Source: DASRJW01 sp964567755 (GTDB taxonomy: Bacteria > Krumholzibacteriota > Krumholzibacteriia > G020349025). Taken from it: a stretch of DNA of 64,000 bases. The position numbers and the translations under genes are program-made. The stretch is from the NCBI GenBank assembly GCA_964567755.1, contig CAZMNW010000025.1, forward strand, positions 124,001-188,000. Reading direction: 5' to 3'. The notes under the pieces were generated by a model. It did no database searches, had not been told where the DNA came from, and worked only from the letters and a program-made list of their open reading frames with translations. Shown piece after piece: positions 42,967 through 51,700 of this stretch. The first letter of the stretch is position 1. Each line of letters starts with the position of its first letter.

Positions 42967-44967
42967 ATGGGTCGCTACGGTTTACGAGGCCTCGGGATCG
43001 ACGACTGGGCAAACCTGCGTGCGCCGGAGCATCCGGCGATGGCACCCGACGGCACGCGCATCGTCTATGCCACCAAGCGCACGGATTGGGGCCGCAATCG
43101 AAGCTGTTCTGCCCTCGCCTTGGTGCATGTCCAGTCGAAAAGAATTGTTGCCCTCACCGACGGCGCGCACGACGACCGCGAACCGTGCTGGACCCCGGAG
43201 GGCGACGCCATCGTGTTCGTCTCCGATCGCGATGGGAGATCGAACTTGTGGATCCTGCGGCTTGGCAACGCCGCGCCGGAGCAACTGACGCATCTCGACG
43301 GCGACCTGCATGCGCCGCGCTCGAGCCCGGATGGCAAGCATGTCGCCTTCCTGCACTCGCCGTCGCGGCCGAAGCCTGCGACATCGGGCCCGGAGTTCGA
43401 ACTGTGGCGCGCGGACGGTAAAGCCGGATTCGACCCCATGCCGGGCACGGACATGCCGCGGAAACTTTGCCTGCTCGAACTGCGCACCCTGCGTGTCCGC
43501 CGCCTCACGCGCGGCTCCATGCACGCCGGCGCGCCAGCCTGGTCGCCCGACGGCCGCGCCCTGGCATTCGTCGCCACCCCCGGAGTGCGCCACGAGTTGA
43601 CCGGGAACGGCGCACTCCATGTCGTGTCCCTGCGTGGAGGCGGCCCGCGGTTGCTGACACGCGCCCCAGGTCCCAAGTTCGCCCCGGCATGGTCACCCGA
43701 TGGTGCCACCATCGCTTACTTGGGGCATCGCGGACGCGAGGCTGCGGAACCCGTGCACCTCTGGTCGGTCGCCGCGCGCGGCGGTCGGCCGCAGGATCTG
43801 GTCGCCGGGTCCGATCTCATGTGCACCAATGTTTGCGTTTCCGACGCACTCGGGGATGCGCGCATCGCTGGCCCGATTTGGTCCGTCGATGGCACGCGCG
43901 TCTTTTTCCTCGCCAGTCAGGATGGCGCCGTCAACGTCTTCGAAGTCGCATCCACAGGCGGCACGCCCGCCGCGCGCACGCGTGGCCGCCACGAGATCGC
44001 CGCGTTCTCGCGCAGCGCGAGTGGCCGCGCCTGGGCGCTGCTGCGACTCGACGCCACCAACCCCGGCGATCTCTACGTGGTCCGTCTCGGCAGCGGGCGC
44101 GACACGACGCGACGTGCGTCCCCCGCGCTCACCGTGCGCGGCGGCCATGCGCGGCGATTGACGCGGTTGCATGCCGCTGCGTTGCGCGGCAAAGCCCCGG
44201 TGCGACCGCAGCCGTTCGCGCTGCCCGGTGCATCCGGGCATCGCATCCACGGTTTCGTCCTGCACGCCCGCGGGGTGACGCGTCGCGGTCCGGCGGTGAT
44301 CGCGCTGTACACGGGCCCGCGCGCGATGCTGGGCTGGTCCTTCGTACACGAGCTGCAGCTGCTCGCCGCGGCTGGTTACCACGTGATCTGCCCCAACTTG
44401 CGCGGCAGCGCCGGCTTCGGCGAGCCGTTCCTGCGCGCGCTCGCCGGCAAATGGGGCTTTGAGGATCTGAACGATCTCAACACAGTCGCCGACTGGGCCG
44501 AGAGCCGACCCTTCGTGGACGCCAGTCGTGTGGCGCTGGTGGGGCGCGATCACGGGGGTTTCCTGACGCTCTGGGCCCTCGGGCACACACGCCGATTCAA
44601 GTGCGCCGTGGCGACGTCCGGCGCCGCCAACTTCCTCTCCCTGCATGGCACCGGGGACACAGGCCGCGCACTCACTGCCGAGTTCCTCGCGCCGCCGTGG
44701 GAATCGCATGAGCGTTACTGGCGCACGTCGCCCTTGGCCTACGCCGAACACATGCGCGCGCCGCTGCTTCTGCTGCATGGCATGCAGGATCGTCACTGCC
44801 CGATGTCACAAGCCGAAGAAATGTGGAGGGCGCTGGCCGCGTTGGGACGGGACGTCGAGCTGGTGCGTTTCGCCGGCGAGAGCGAGAACTTCGAGCGTTC
44901 CGGCCGACCCCACAACCGCAGCGAACGCTTGCGACACCTGCTCGACTGGCTAGAGCGCAAGCTGTAG
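42967..44967 (+). CDS. S9 prolyl-oligopeptidase-like protein, active site substituted
   Basis: A 666-residue S9-type protein: a seven-bladed propeller (about 10-400; repeated APAWSPDGRALAF-like and DLYVVRL blades) and an alpha/beta-hydrolase domain (about 440-666). Where active S9 enzymes have GGSYGG this protein has GRDHGG, Asp528 for the nucleophilic Ser, and GESENFERSGRP replaces GESHxLSRSG, Glu640 for the catalytic His; the third residue in HGMQDRHCP (Asp) is kept. It is probably catalytically dead as a peptidase. ATG 42967 has GGAGG seven bases upstream. It begins 126 bp after the glycosyltransferase. Confidence 0.85.
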   Translation: MGRYGLRGLGIDDWANLRAPEHPAMAPDGTRIVYATKRTDWGRNRSCSALALVHVQSKRIVALTDGAHDDREPCWTPEGDAIVFVSDRDGRSNLWILRLGNAAPEQLTHLDGDLHAPRSSPDGKHVAFLHSPSRPKPATSGPEFELWRADGKAGFDPMPGTDMPRKLCLLELRTLRVRRLTRGSMHAGAPAWSPDGRALAFVATPGVRHELTGNGALHVVSLRGGGPRLLTRAPGPKFAPAWSPDGATIAYLGHRGREAAEPVHLWSVAARGGRPQDLVAGSDLMCTNVCVSDALGDARIAGPIWSVDGTRVFFLASQDGAVNVFEVASTGGTPAARTRGRHEIAAFSRSASGRAWALLRLDATNPGDLYVVRLGSGRDTTRRASPALTVRGGHARRLTRLHAAALRGKAPVRPQPFALPGASGHRIHGFVLHARGVTRRGPAVIALYTGPRAMLGWSFVHELQLLAAAGYHVICPNLRGSAGFGEPFLRALAGKWGFEDLNDLNTVADWAESRPFVDASRVALVGRDHGGFLTLWALGHTRRFKCAVATSGAANFLSLHGTGDTGRALTAEFLAPPWESHERYWRTSPLAYAEHMRAPLLLLHGMQDRHCPMSQAEEMWRALAALGRDVELVRFAGESENFERSGRPHNRSERLRHLLDWLERKL

Positions 44968-45007
44968 GATCCTCGGCCTGGTGTCGAGCCGCGGAGGTTT
45001 GACTCTC

Positions 45008-46129
45008 ATGTCCGACGCAGCGCGTGGACTCGAAGGTGTCGTCGTCGGTTCGTCGGCGATCTCGAAGGTGTATGGCGATGAAGGCAACCTGATCTACCGT
45101 GGCATCGGCATCCACGAGCTGGCGCAGGAATCCACCTACGAGGAAGTCGCGTTTCTGTTGCTGCACGGACGCCTGCCGCGACGGCCGGAGCTCGACGAAT
45201 TCTCCCGCCGACTCGCCGACGAGGCCAAGGTTCCCGACCCCATCCTGGAATGGATCCGCGCCGCTCCCGAAGAAGACTCCATGGCAACGCTGCGGACGGC
45301 CGTGTCACAGCTTTCCGCCTTCGATCCCGACGCCGAGGACTTGAGCCTGCTGGCCTCGGAGCGCAAAGCCGTGCGACTCATCGCCACCATGGCGACGCTC
45401 GTCGCTGCCATCGGCCGGGCGCGTGAGGGCAAGGCGTTCGTGGCCCCCGAGCCAGGCCTGTCGCACGCCGCCAACTTCCTCTACATGCTGACCGGCGAGG
45501 AACACGACCGCGCCGCAGTGCGCACTTTCGATCAGGCATTGGTTCTGCACGCGGACCATGGCTTCAACGCCTCCACATTCACCGCGCGTGTCACCACGTC
45601 GACGCTCTCGGACATGCACAGCGCCGTCGTCGCTGCCATCGGCACCCTCAAAGGCGCCTCGCACGGCGGTGCCAACACGCGCGTCATGCAAACCTTGTTG
45701 GAAATCGATGGCAGCGGCCAGACAGCCGAAGCCTGGGTGCGCGACCAACTCGCCGCGGGACGCCGCATCATGGGCTTCGGTCACCGGGTGTACAAGGTGG
45801 AGGATCCGCGCGCGACGCACTTGCGCCAATCCTCCGAGGCTCTGGCCAAGATCCGCGGCGACAACAAGTGGTTCAACATGTCGCAGCGCATCGAACAGCA
45901 CATGCGCGAGGAAAAGGGCCTCTTTCCCAACGTCGATTTCTTCTCGGCGTCGACCTATTTCCTTCTCGGCATCCCGATCCACTTGTACACGCCGATTTTC
46001 GCCGTCTCGCGCGTGGCCGGCTGGACGGCACACATCCTCGAGCAGACCCAGGACAACCGGCTCATTCGCCCGCGCTCCAACTACATCGGGCCGACGGGCG
46101 TCGCCTACGTGCCGCTCGCCAATCGCTGA
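45008..46129 (+). CDS. Citrate synthase-family enzyme
   Basis: A 373-residue citrate synthase, condensing oxaloacetate with acetyl-CoA (2-methylcitrate synthase activity cannot be excluded). Short bacterial/archaeal-type form without the N-terminal extension: starts LEGVVVGSSAISKVYG, then YRGIGIHELAQESTYEEVAFLL. Catalytic His in KGASHGGAN and GFGHRVYK, and Asp in VDFFSAS. PRSNYIGP near the end binds CoA. GGAGG precedes ATG 45008 by 10 bases. It is convergent with the DUF971 gene, 28 bp away, and stands apart from the surrounding carbohydrate genes. Confidence 0.93.
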   Translation: MSDAARGLEGVVVGSSAISKVYGDEGNLIYRGIGIHELAQESTYEEVAFLLLHGRLPRRPELDEFSRRLADEAKVPDPILEWIRAAPEEDSMATLRTAVSQLSAFDPDAEDLSLLASERKAVRLIATMATLVAAIGRAREGKAFVAPEPGLSHAANFLYMLTGEEHDRAAVRTFDQALVLHADHGFNASTFTARVTTSTLSDMHSAVVAAIGTLKGASHGGANTRVMQTLLEIDGSGQTAEAWVRDQLAAGRRIMGFGHRVYKVEDPRATHLRQSSEALAKIRGDNKWFNMSQRIEQHMREEKGLFPNVDFFSASTYFLLGIPIHLYTPIFAVSRVAGWTAHILEQTQDNRLIRPRSNYIGPTGVAYVPLANR

Positions 46130-46157
46130 ACTTCCCGCGCCGCTGCGTTCGCCGTGA

Positions 46158-46490
46158 TCATGCATCGCTTGCATGCCGAGCCGCCGCGCACGACGCACAG
46201 GGGCAGCGCGCACGCAGCATCTCGTAGGTGTAGATGCCGGTCGCGTGACCATCGCTCCAACTGATGTGGAAAGCGTAGTGGCCGACGAGCTCGATCCCCG
46301 TCGGACGAATGTCGGGCGGGATCTGCTCGCGCCGCAGACGCCGCACCCCGGAAATCTCGTCGACACACAGCGCGCACGAACAGATGAAACGCAGGTCGCC
46401 GTTGCGATAGACACTCTCGTGCCCATCTTCCCAGGCGATCCGTACGGCTTCGTTGCCGAGCCGTTCGATCTCGGTGGGCAGCACCGCCAT
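46158..46490 (-). CDS. DUF971-domain protein
   Basis: A 110-residue DUF971 (GBBH-like N-terminal) domain: VRIAWEDGHESVYRNGDLRFICSCALCVDE and VGHYAFHISWSDGHATGIYTYEMLR match the family, which occurs beside Mrp/ApbC-type proteins and in gamma-butyrobetaine hydroxylase. Several Cys (CSCALC, CPCASC) could bind metal. No Mrp gene is adjacent. ATG 46490 has GGAGG nine bases upstream. It is convergent with the citrate synthase gene and divergent from the ATP-grasp-like gene. Confidence 0.85.
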   Translation of the reverse strand: MAVLPTEIERLGNEAVRIAWEDGHESVYRNGDLRFICSCALCVDEISGVRRLRREQIPPDIRPTGIELVGHYAFHISWSDGHATGIYTYEMLRARCPCASCAAARHASDA

Positions 46491-46723
46491 TCTCTCGAGC
46501 CTCCAATCTGTCCAATCGCTCCTCGCGCCCGAGAAGTGCCAGCGCGACTCGGAGCATTTGTAGCACGCCCGGCCGTCGGCTTCCATGCGCGCTCACCGTG
46601 CCGTGGCGGCAAGTTCGAGAAACTCCGCGTCTGTCGTCACCCTGTTTCCGTCCTTGGACTCCGAGTTGCTTGCTCCCGTTCAACAACGCTGGAAGTGTTT
46701 GGAAGCTCAGGGCAGGAGGCCCC

Positions 46724-47875
46724 ATGCTGGCGTTCCCCCCGCAAGCGCTGCGGGTCCTCGTTCTGGATGGACAACACCCACATGCCCTGGCCGTCGTCCG
46801 TAGCCTCGGCCGCCGCAAGGCTGAGGTCACGGTGGCGACCCCTGGCTTGCACGCCATCGCCGCTACTTCCCGCTACTGCCGTGGCCGCTTGATCGCTCCC
46901 AGTCCACACGCACACTCCGACTACTCCCATTGGTTGCACGACGCACTGCATCGTGAACGCTACGATGTGCTTGTGTACTTCGACCCCTGCACTGCGGAGA
47001 TTCTCGCCGCTCATCCCGCGCAGCTTGTCGCTGCCTGCTGTCCGCTCCCGGGGCGCGACGTTCTACGTCAGCTCGCGCGCCGCGACAGCTTGCCGACACT
47101 GGCGGCCGCCATTGGGTTGCGTGCTGCGGCCCCGCATCCCCAGGGATCCGATGCACCCCTGCTGGCGCGCGAATATGCGATTCTCGCCCTGTGTCGGCGC
47201 GGGGATCCCGTCGCGACTTTCGTCCACCGCCTGCGCAGCAGCGCCGTCGAATCGGCGCTGCCTTGGTTCGAACGCTCGGCAGCGGAAAGTGCTCACCAGC
47301 CGGATGTCCGACGACTGGGCCTCGAGTTGTTGTCCCGCCGAGGATGGAATGGCATCGCCACGGTGGGGTTTCAACACGACGTGCATGCGGACGAATTCAG
47401 GTTGCTGGGCCTCCATCCGGGTTGGAACGATGGCATCGAGCTCGCGATCGCCTGCGGCATCGACATGCCATGGCTGTACGCGCAGCTCGCGGCCGGCAGG
47501 CCGATCACGGGGCCAACGCGTTATCGCGTCGGTCGCAAGCACCGGCGTGTGTTCTCGCCTCCGCGTGGCGAGCACACCATCCACGCCGCAGGTCCCGAGG
47601 CGCTCGTCGCCCTTCGCCCCGATGTCGGCACACATCATTTCTTCCACGACCCGCTCCCCCACTTGCCCACTTTTTGGCGCGCCGCACGATGGCTGCGCGA
47701 AAACCTCCTGCCTCGTCATCGCCCGATGACACCTTCCACCCGCCACGAGCGGCAAGAACGCGAGCGCTCCCGGCAGCGACCGTTGCACTTGCCGCCGCGG
47801 CTGCAGCACAAGAAAACACCCCGCCTCGTGGTCCTCGACGGGAGCCGGACGAAGAACCGCAACAACGACGACTAG
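46724..47875 (+). CDS. ATP-grasp-like protein with basic C-terminal tail
   Basis: A 383-residue protein beginning with a Rossmann-like pre-ATP-grasp domain (ALRVLVLDGQHPHALAVVRSLGRRKAEVTVAT; about 5-120), as in carbamoyl-phosphate-synthase-like ligases. The central part resembles the ATP-grasp fold (REYAILALCRRGDPVATFVHRL; RGWNGIATVGFQHDVHADEFRLLGL) but I cannot point to all its metal ligands, so activity is uncertain. The last 50 residues are basic and low-complexity (RQERERSRQRPLHLPPRLQHK). AGGAGG lies four bases before ATG 46724. It stands alone beside the tandem-repeat region. Confidence 0.55.
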   Translation: MLAFPPQALRVLVLDGQHPHALAVVRSLGRRKAEVTVATPGLHAIAATSRYCRGRLIAPSPHAHSDYSHWLHDALHRERYDVLVYFDPCTAEILAAHPAQLVAACCPLPGRDVLRQLARRDSLPTLAAAIGLRAAAPHPQGSDAPLLAREYAILALCRRGDPVATFVHRLRSSAVESALPWFERSAAESAHQPDVRRLGLELLSRRGWNGIATVGFQHDVHADEFRLLGLHPGWNDGIELAIACGIDMPWLYAQLAAGRPITGPTRYRVGRKHRRVFSPPRGEHTIHAAGPEALVALRPDVGTHHFFHDPLPHLPTFWRAARWLRENLLPRHRPMTPSTRHERQERERSRQRPLHLPPRLQHKKTPRLVVLDGSRTKNRNNDD

Positions 47876-48272
47876 CCGGACTTCCTGTCGCAGGACCGAG
47901 TGCAATCCCCCGCGACCTGTACGAGTCACCACCGCGCGCAACCCCAGCGGCCCATGGAGGTCCAAGAACCATCCGCGGTCGTGTAAGCGCACCTCCATCC
48001 AGCAGCCGCGTGCGCCTCCCTGGCATGGGCCGAGCACCCTGTCTCCTCCTTCTGACGTGCGACCGTCATCGCCGTTTACGGTCGCTGTCGACGCCATTGA
48101 CAGTTCGCAAGCGTGCCAGCCCAAAACACTGCACTGCGTTTCGGGTTTTTGTGCGGCACAAGAGATGCGTATTCTGGGATGCAAGCCATGAGTCGGACCT
48201 GTGATCGAGAGATGAGCAGTCAAAAAGTGGATTCCATAGATTGCATGATGTCCTCCTCTGCGACACTTGGGT
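47876..48272. other. Non-coding stretch before the tandem repeats
   Basis: About 400 bp without a supported gene. It ends with agtggattcc (48226-48235), which resembles a piece of the downstream repeat unit in reverse orientation. Open frames here have no SD or recognisable protein. The 157 bp after the repeats (48589-48745) are also empty. Confidence 0.4.
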
Positions 48273-48588
48273 GGACCGCCAAACGGAATCCACCATCGAC
48301 CAAAGGTCGGCTGCGAGCCGTGGTGGACCGCCAAACGGAATCCACCATCGACCAAAGGTCGGCTGCGAGCCGTGGCGGACCGCCAAACGGAATCCACCAT
48401 CGACCAAAGGTCGGCTGCGAGCCGTGCTGGACCGCCAAACGGAATCCACCGTCGATCAAAGGTCGGGGCGCGAGCCGTGAAGGACCGCCAAACGGAATCC
48501 ACCGTCGATCAAAGGTCGGGGTGCGAGCCGTGAAGGACCGCCAAACGGAATCCACCGTCGATCAAAGGTCGGGGCGCGAGCGATGGTT
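48273..48588 (+). repeat. Six tandem 52-53 bp units
   Basis: Units begin with GGACCGCCAAACGG at 48273, 48325, 48377, 48429, 48482 and 48535. The first three share CCATCGACCAAAGGTCGG (type A, 52 bp); the last three carry CCGTCGATCAAAGGTCGG with ggcgcgagccgtgaa (type B, 53 bp). Each holds a CGACC-AAA-GGTCG-like hairpin (one wobble in type B), and type A also CGGCT-GCG-AGCCG. Unit length is not a multiple of three, so the repeats are not a coding array. The period is five helical turns. They lie between the ATP-grasp-like gene and the glutamate-synthase-like gene. Confidence 0.9.
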
Positions 48589-48745
48589 GGACCCGGCACC
48601 CGGGGGGGACACTCGACGGATCGTTTCCTTCTGGTAGATGTAACCCGGCAGTTTCTCAGTCCTTATCCAGCCCGAAGAAACTCCACACAGGCCGAAGGAG
48701 AGAACGAAGCTCGACGCACGATCCCTGGTGCCTGGAAGGGACGGA

Positions 48746-51700
48746 TTACATCTCTGCCAGCATGCCGACGAGCGCCGGCGGTGATTCTCCCTGCCGTTGC
48801 GCCGCGCGAGTGATTTGGATGGGCACGAGCTTGGTGAACGCCTCGTCGAAGACATAGTCGCGCCAGCTGGCATCGAGGAGAATGCGGAGCCCCGTGTCGC
48901 CCACTTGAATGGGAAGGCCGCGCTTCGCCGCTTCGGTGGCCAGGAACGGACCGAGGTCGTTCTCCCACTCGGTGCGCGTCGGGCGCTGCGGCTCGTTGCC
49001 GCGGAACTGTTCGGCCTGCATCCGGCGTTCGGGATCGAAGACGAAAACGCGCCCTGCGGCCGCGCCGGACATGAAGAACTTGCCCGCGTACGGTCGTGGT
49101 CGCAGCTGCAACTGGCCGCGCGCGTCGGGCTTGTCGAGACCCATGACCACGTGCAACGAGTTCTCGCCGCCTGACATCAGGTACTCGAAGGCGTACTCGT
49201 TGGGTGAACCGAAGTGGATCGACTTGAGACCAGGCGCGTGTGTCACACCATCGGCTTCGAAGACACGGTTTTGACCGGCGACGGCGAAGCGGCTGCCGGA
49301 ATCCCACACCGATAGCGTGCCGCCGTGGGCGGCGTAGAATCCGGTGTTGAGAATGTCCTGCAGGATGAACAGCGAACCCCGGTCCGCTTTCATCCCGACG
49401 TGACTCTGGCCTTGGCCGTAGCAATTGATTTCCGCGCCCTCGAGCAAGGCGCCGAGGAAGTCGCCGCTCTGCCGGCCAACCAGGTCGATGCGCACGCCTG
49501 CGGCTGGCCGCCCCTCGCGATCGGCCAAGTTGGTGCCGAGATACCGCGGTCCGCCACGGCAGTTGTAAGTGACGATGCGCTTCCATCCGAGCTCGACGGC
49601 GCGGGTGAGACAGCGCGCGGCTCCGTCGCGCCCGAAGGCTTCGCTCTTGAAACCATCCATGTCGATGACGAGAACCTGCCCCGATCGCTCGGGGCCGACG
49701 AGATCGAGTCTGGTATCGAAGCGGATGCGACACCAGTCCGTCGTGCCACGCGATTGCCAGAGGCCAGGAACCGCATGCAACAAGCGGTAGATGCCGCCCT
49801 CGGGCTCGCCATCGTATTCCAAGCCGCCGTCCAGGAAGTACTGCAACGCCGCCAGCGACTTGCCACCGGCATCGGCGAGGTGCACGCGCTTGCGCAGCTC
49901 GGTCAGGATCCACAAGGCGGCGTCGCGATGGGCGTCGGTGTGCAGTGCGAGCCGCGGCAGCTCCCATTCCACCACGTGACGAAACTCGTCAAAGGTCCAG
50001 CCGCGCAATTTCTCCAGCACCCACGCGACACAGGCTTCGCGATCCGCGGCGCTGCTCGCATCGTCTGCGATGCGTCGCATCTGCTCGCTGGCCTCGTCCT
50101 TCGCCTGCGGCCGCGCCCCGGTGATCGCGGTCGCGAGCGTCCGCAGCGGATCGAGCTTGCTGCCCGCGCGACGCACTTCGATCGGCTCGCCAAAGCGGTT
50201 GGTGAACTGCAGTTCGCCGTGCCGCGGCTCGAGGAATGCCTCGACGACGCCCCCCATTTCACCCGTCCCGGGCCTGCCCCCGGGGCGCATGTTGAACCGC
50301 AGGTCCGCACCCGCATCGGCCAGGATGCCTTTCTGCCGCAGGACCTCGAGCATGGCGTCGGCGATCTTGGCCTCGGAGCCGTTGGCGACGATGCGCACGC
50401 CGCCGTCGGCGCTGTCCCAGTTCACCGCGATCTCGTGCGGGCGGAGAAACTTGATGTCCATGTTCTCGCGGAACCCGACGTGCAAATCCTTGCCAACATG
50501 GCGCGCTTCGAGAATCGTGAACTTGTAGGGGCCCGTGGGAGTCAGGTGCACATAGTTGCGCGCGAGACGGCGATAGCGCTCCTGCAGCTCGGGGGGCTGG
50601 ACGGCGTCGAGGTCGATGCCCGTGATCGGTGAGATGATTTGCGTCGCATCATCGGTGCGCAGCCCCAGCACCCGCCGAGTGAAATCAACTAGGTACGCGG
50701 CATACTCGGTGTCGGTCAGCGCCTTGCGCTCGTAGAATGAGCTGCCGGCGTACTCCTCGGCGCCTTCACCCATGGAGGAATCGACATGCACGGTGCCGTG
50801 CTCCGTCAGCATCGCCGCCGTCGCGTCGACACCCACCTGTTCGCCGTTGTGCATGAGCAGCACGTTGTACGCCTTGAAAGGATGGGCCCCGGCGGGGTTG
50901 CCGCGCCCCTCGGCATCGATGGCCGGCGAGTTGGTCGGATAGCGATGATGCATGCCCCAGACGTGCGCATGCAAAGTCGTGGTCCACGCCGTTTCCCCGC
51001 GCACGGCCTGCAAAACGCCACCCCGCTCGCGCGCGCCCGGATACTCGGCCCAGAAATGCGCGAAATCGAAGTACACGGGAATCGAATGCGTCCAGCCACT
51101 GATCTTGATGCACGCCATGTCCTGGCCCATGCTGACGAGGAAGCCGCTGCGTTTGGCCGCATAGCGCGGCGGTGGCCCGGTGCGGTAATAGCGCGTGTCC
51201 ACCACGTGCGCGAGCACGGTGTAGTACTCCTCTTTGACGTCGCGCAGAAAGTCGAGAATGGCCGTGGGTTCGGCTGCATCCTCGAAGGGCTCATCGCGCC
51301 GTACCGCGCGTTCGATCCCTTCCACGAGCTCGTCGTCACCGAGATGTCCGTACTTGGCGCGTCGCTGCAACCAATCCGGGCTCGCGAGCAGCTGTCTGCC
51401 GTAGCGCCACAAGGCATCTCCACGCAGCTCGGTGAAGAGCAACGTCATGTCCCCGGGGTTCTCGCGCAGCCCGGCATGGCGCCAGCCGTCCTCGCCCCGG
51501 AATGGCTCCGCCACGGGAACCTGGAATTCCCGCAGTCGTAGACGCACTTCCTCGAGTGGCATCTCGCGCCCCTGGGCATCGAAGAAACGCAGCCCATCGC
51601 AATGATCGAGGATGCGCTGCATGGTGTCGGCACGATCCGGCCCGATCGTGTTGATCACGAGGCAGGTCCGCGTTCGCACTGGTTCAGGTGCGAAACCGGC

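Noticed and set aside
47063..48502. A large minus-strand frame overlapping the ATP-grasp-like gene and repeats
   Set aside because: It is antisense to the supported + gene and runs into the repeats; no SD or family.
48220..48555. An antisense open frame through the tandem repeats that looks like a repetitive protein
   Set aside because: The unit length (52-53 bp) is not a multiple of three, so the repeat is not kept in one frame and the openness is a by-product.
48273..48588. CRISPR array
   Set aside because: Units are contiguous and near-identical over their whole length, with no variable spacers and no cas genes.
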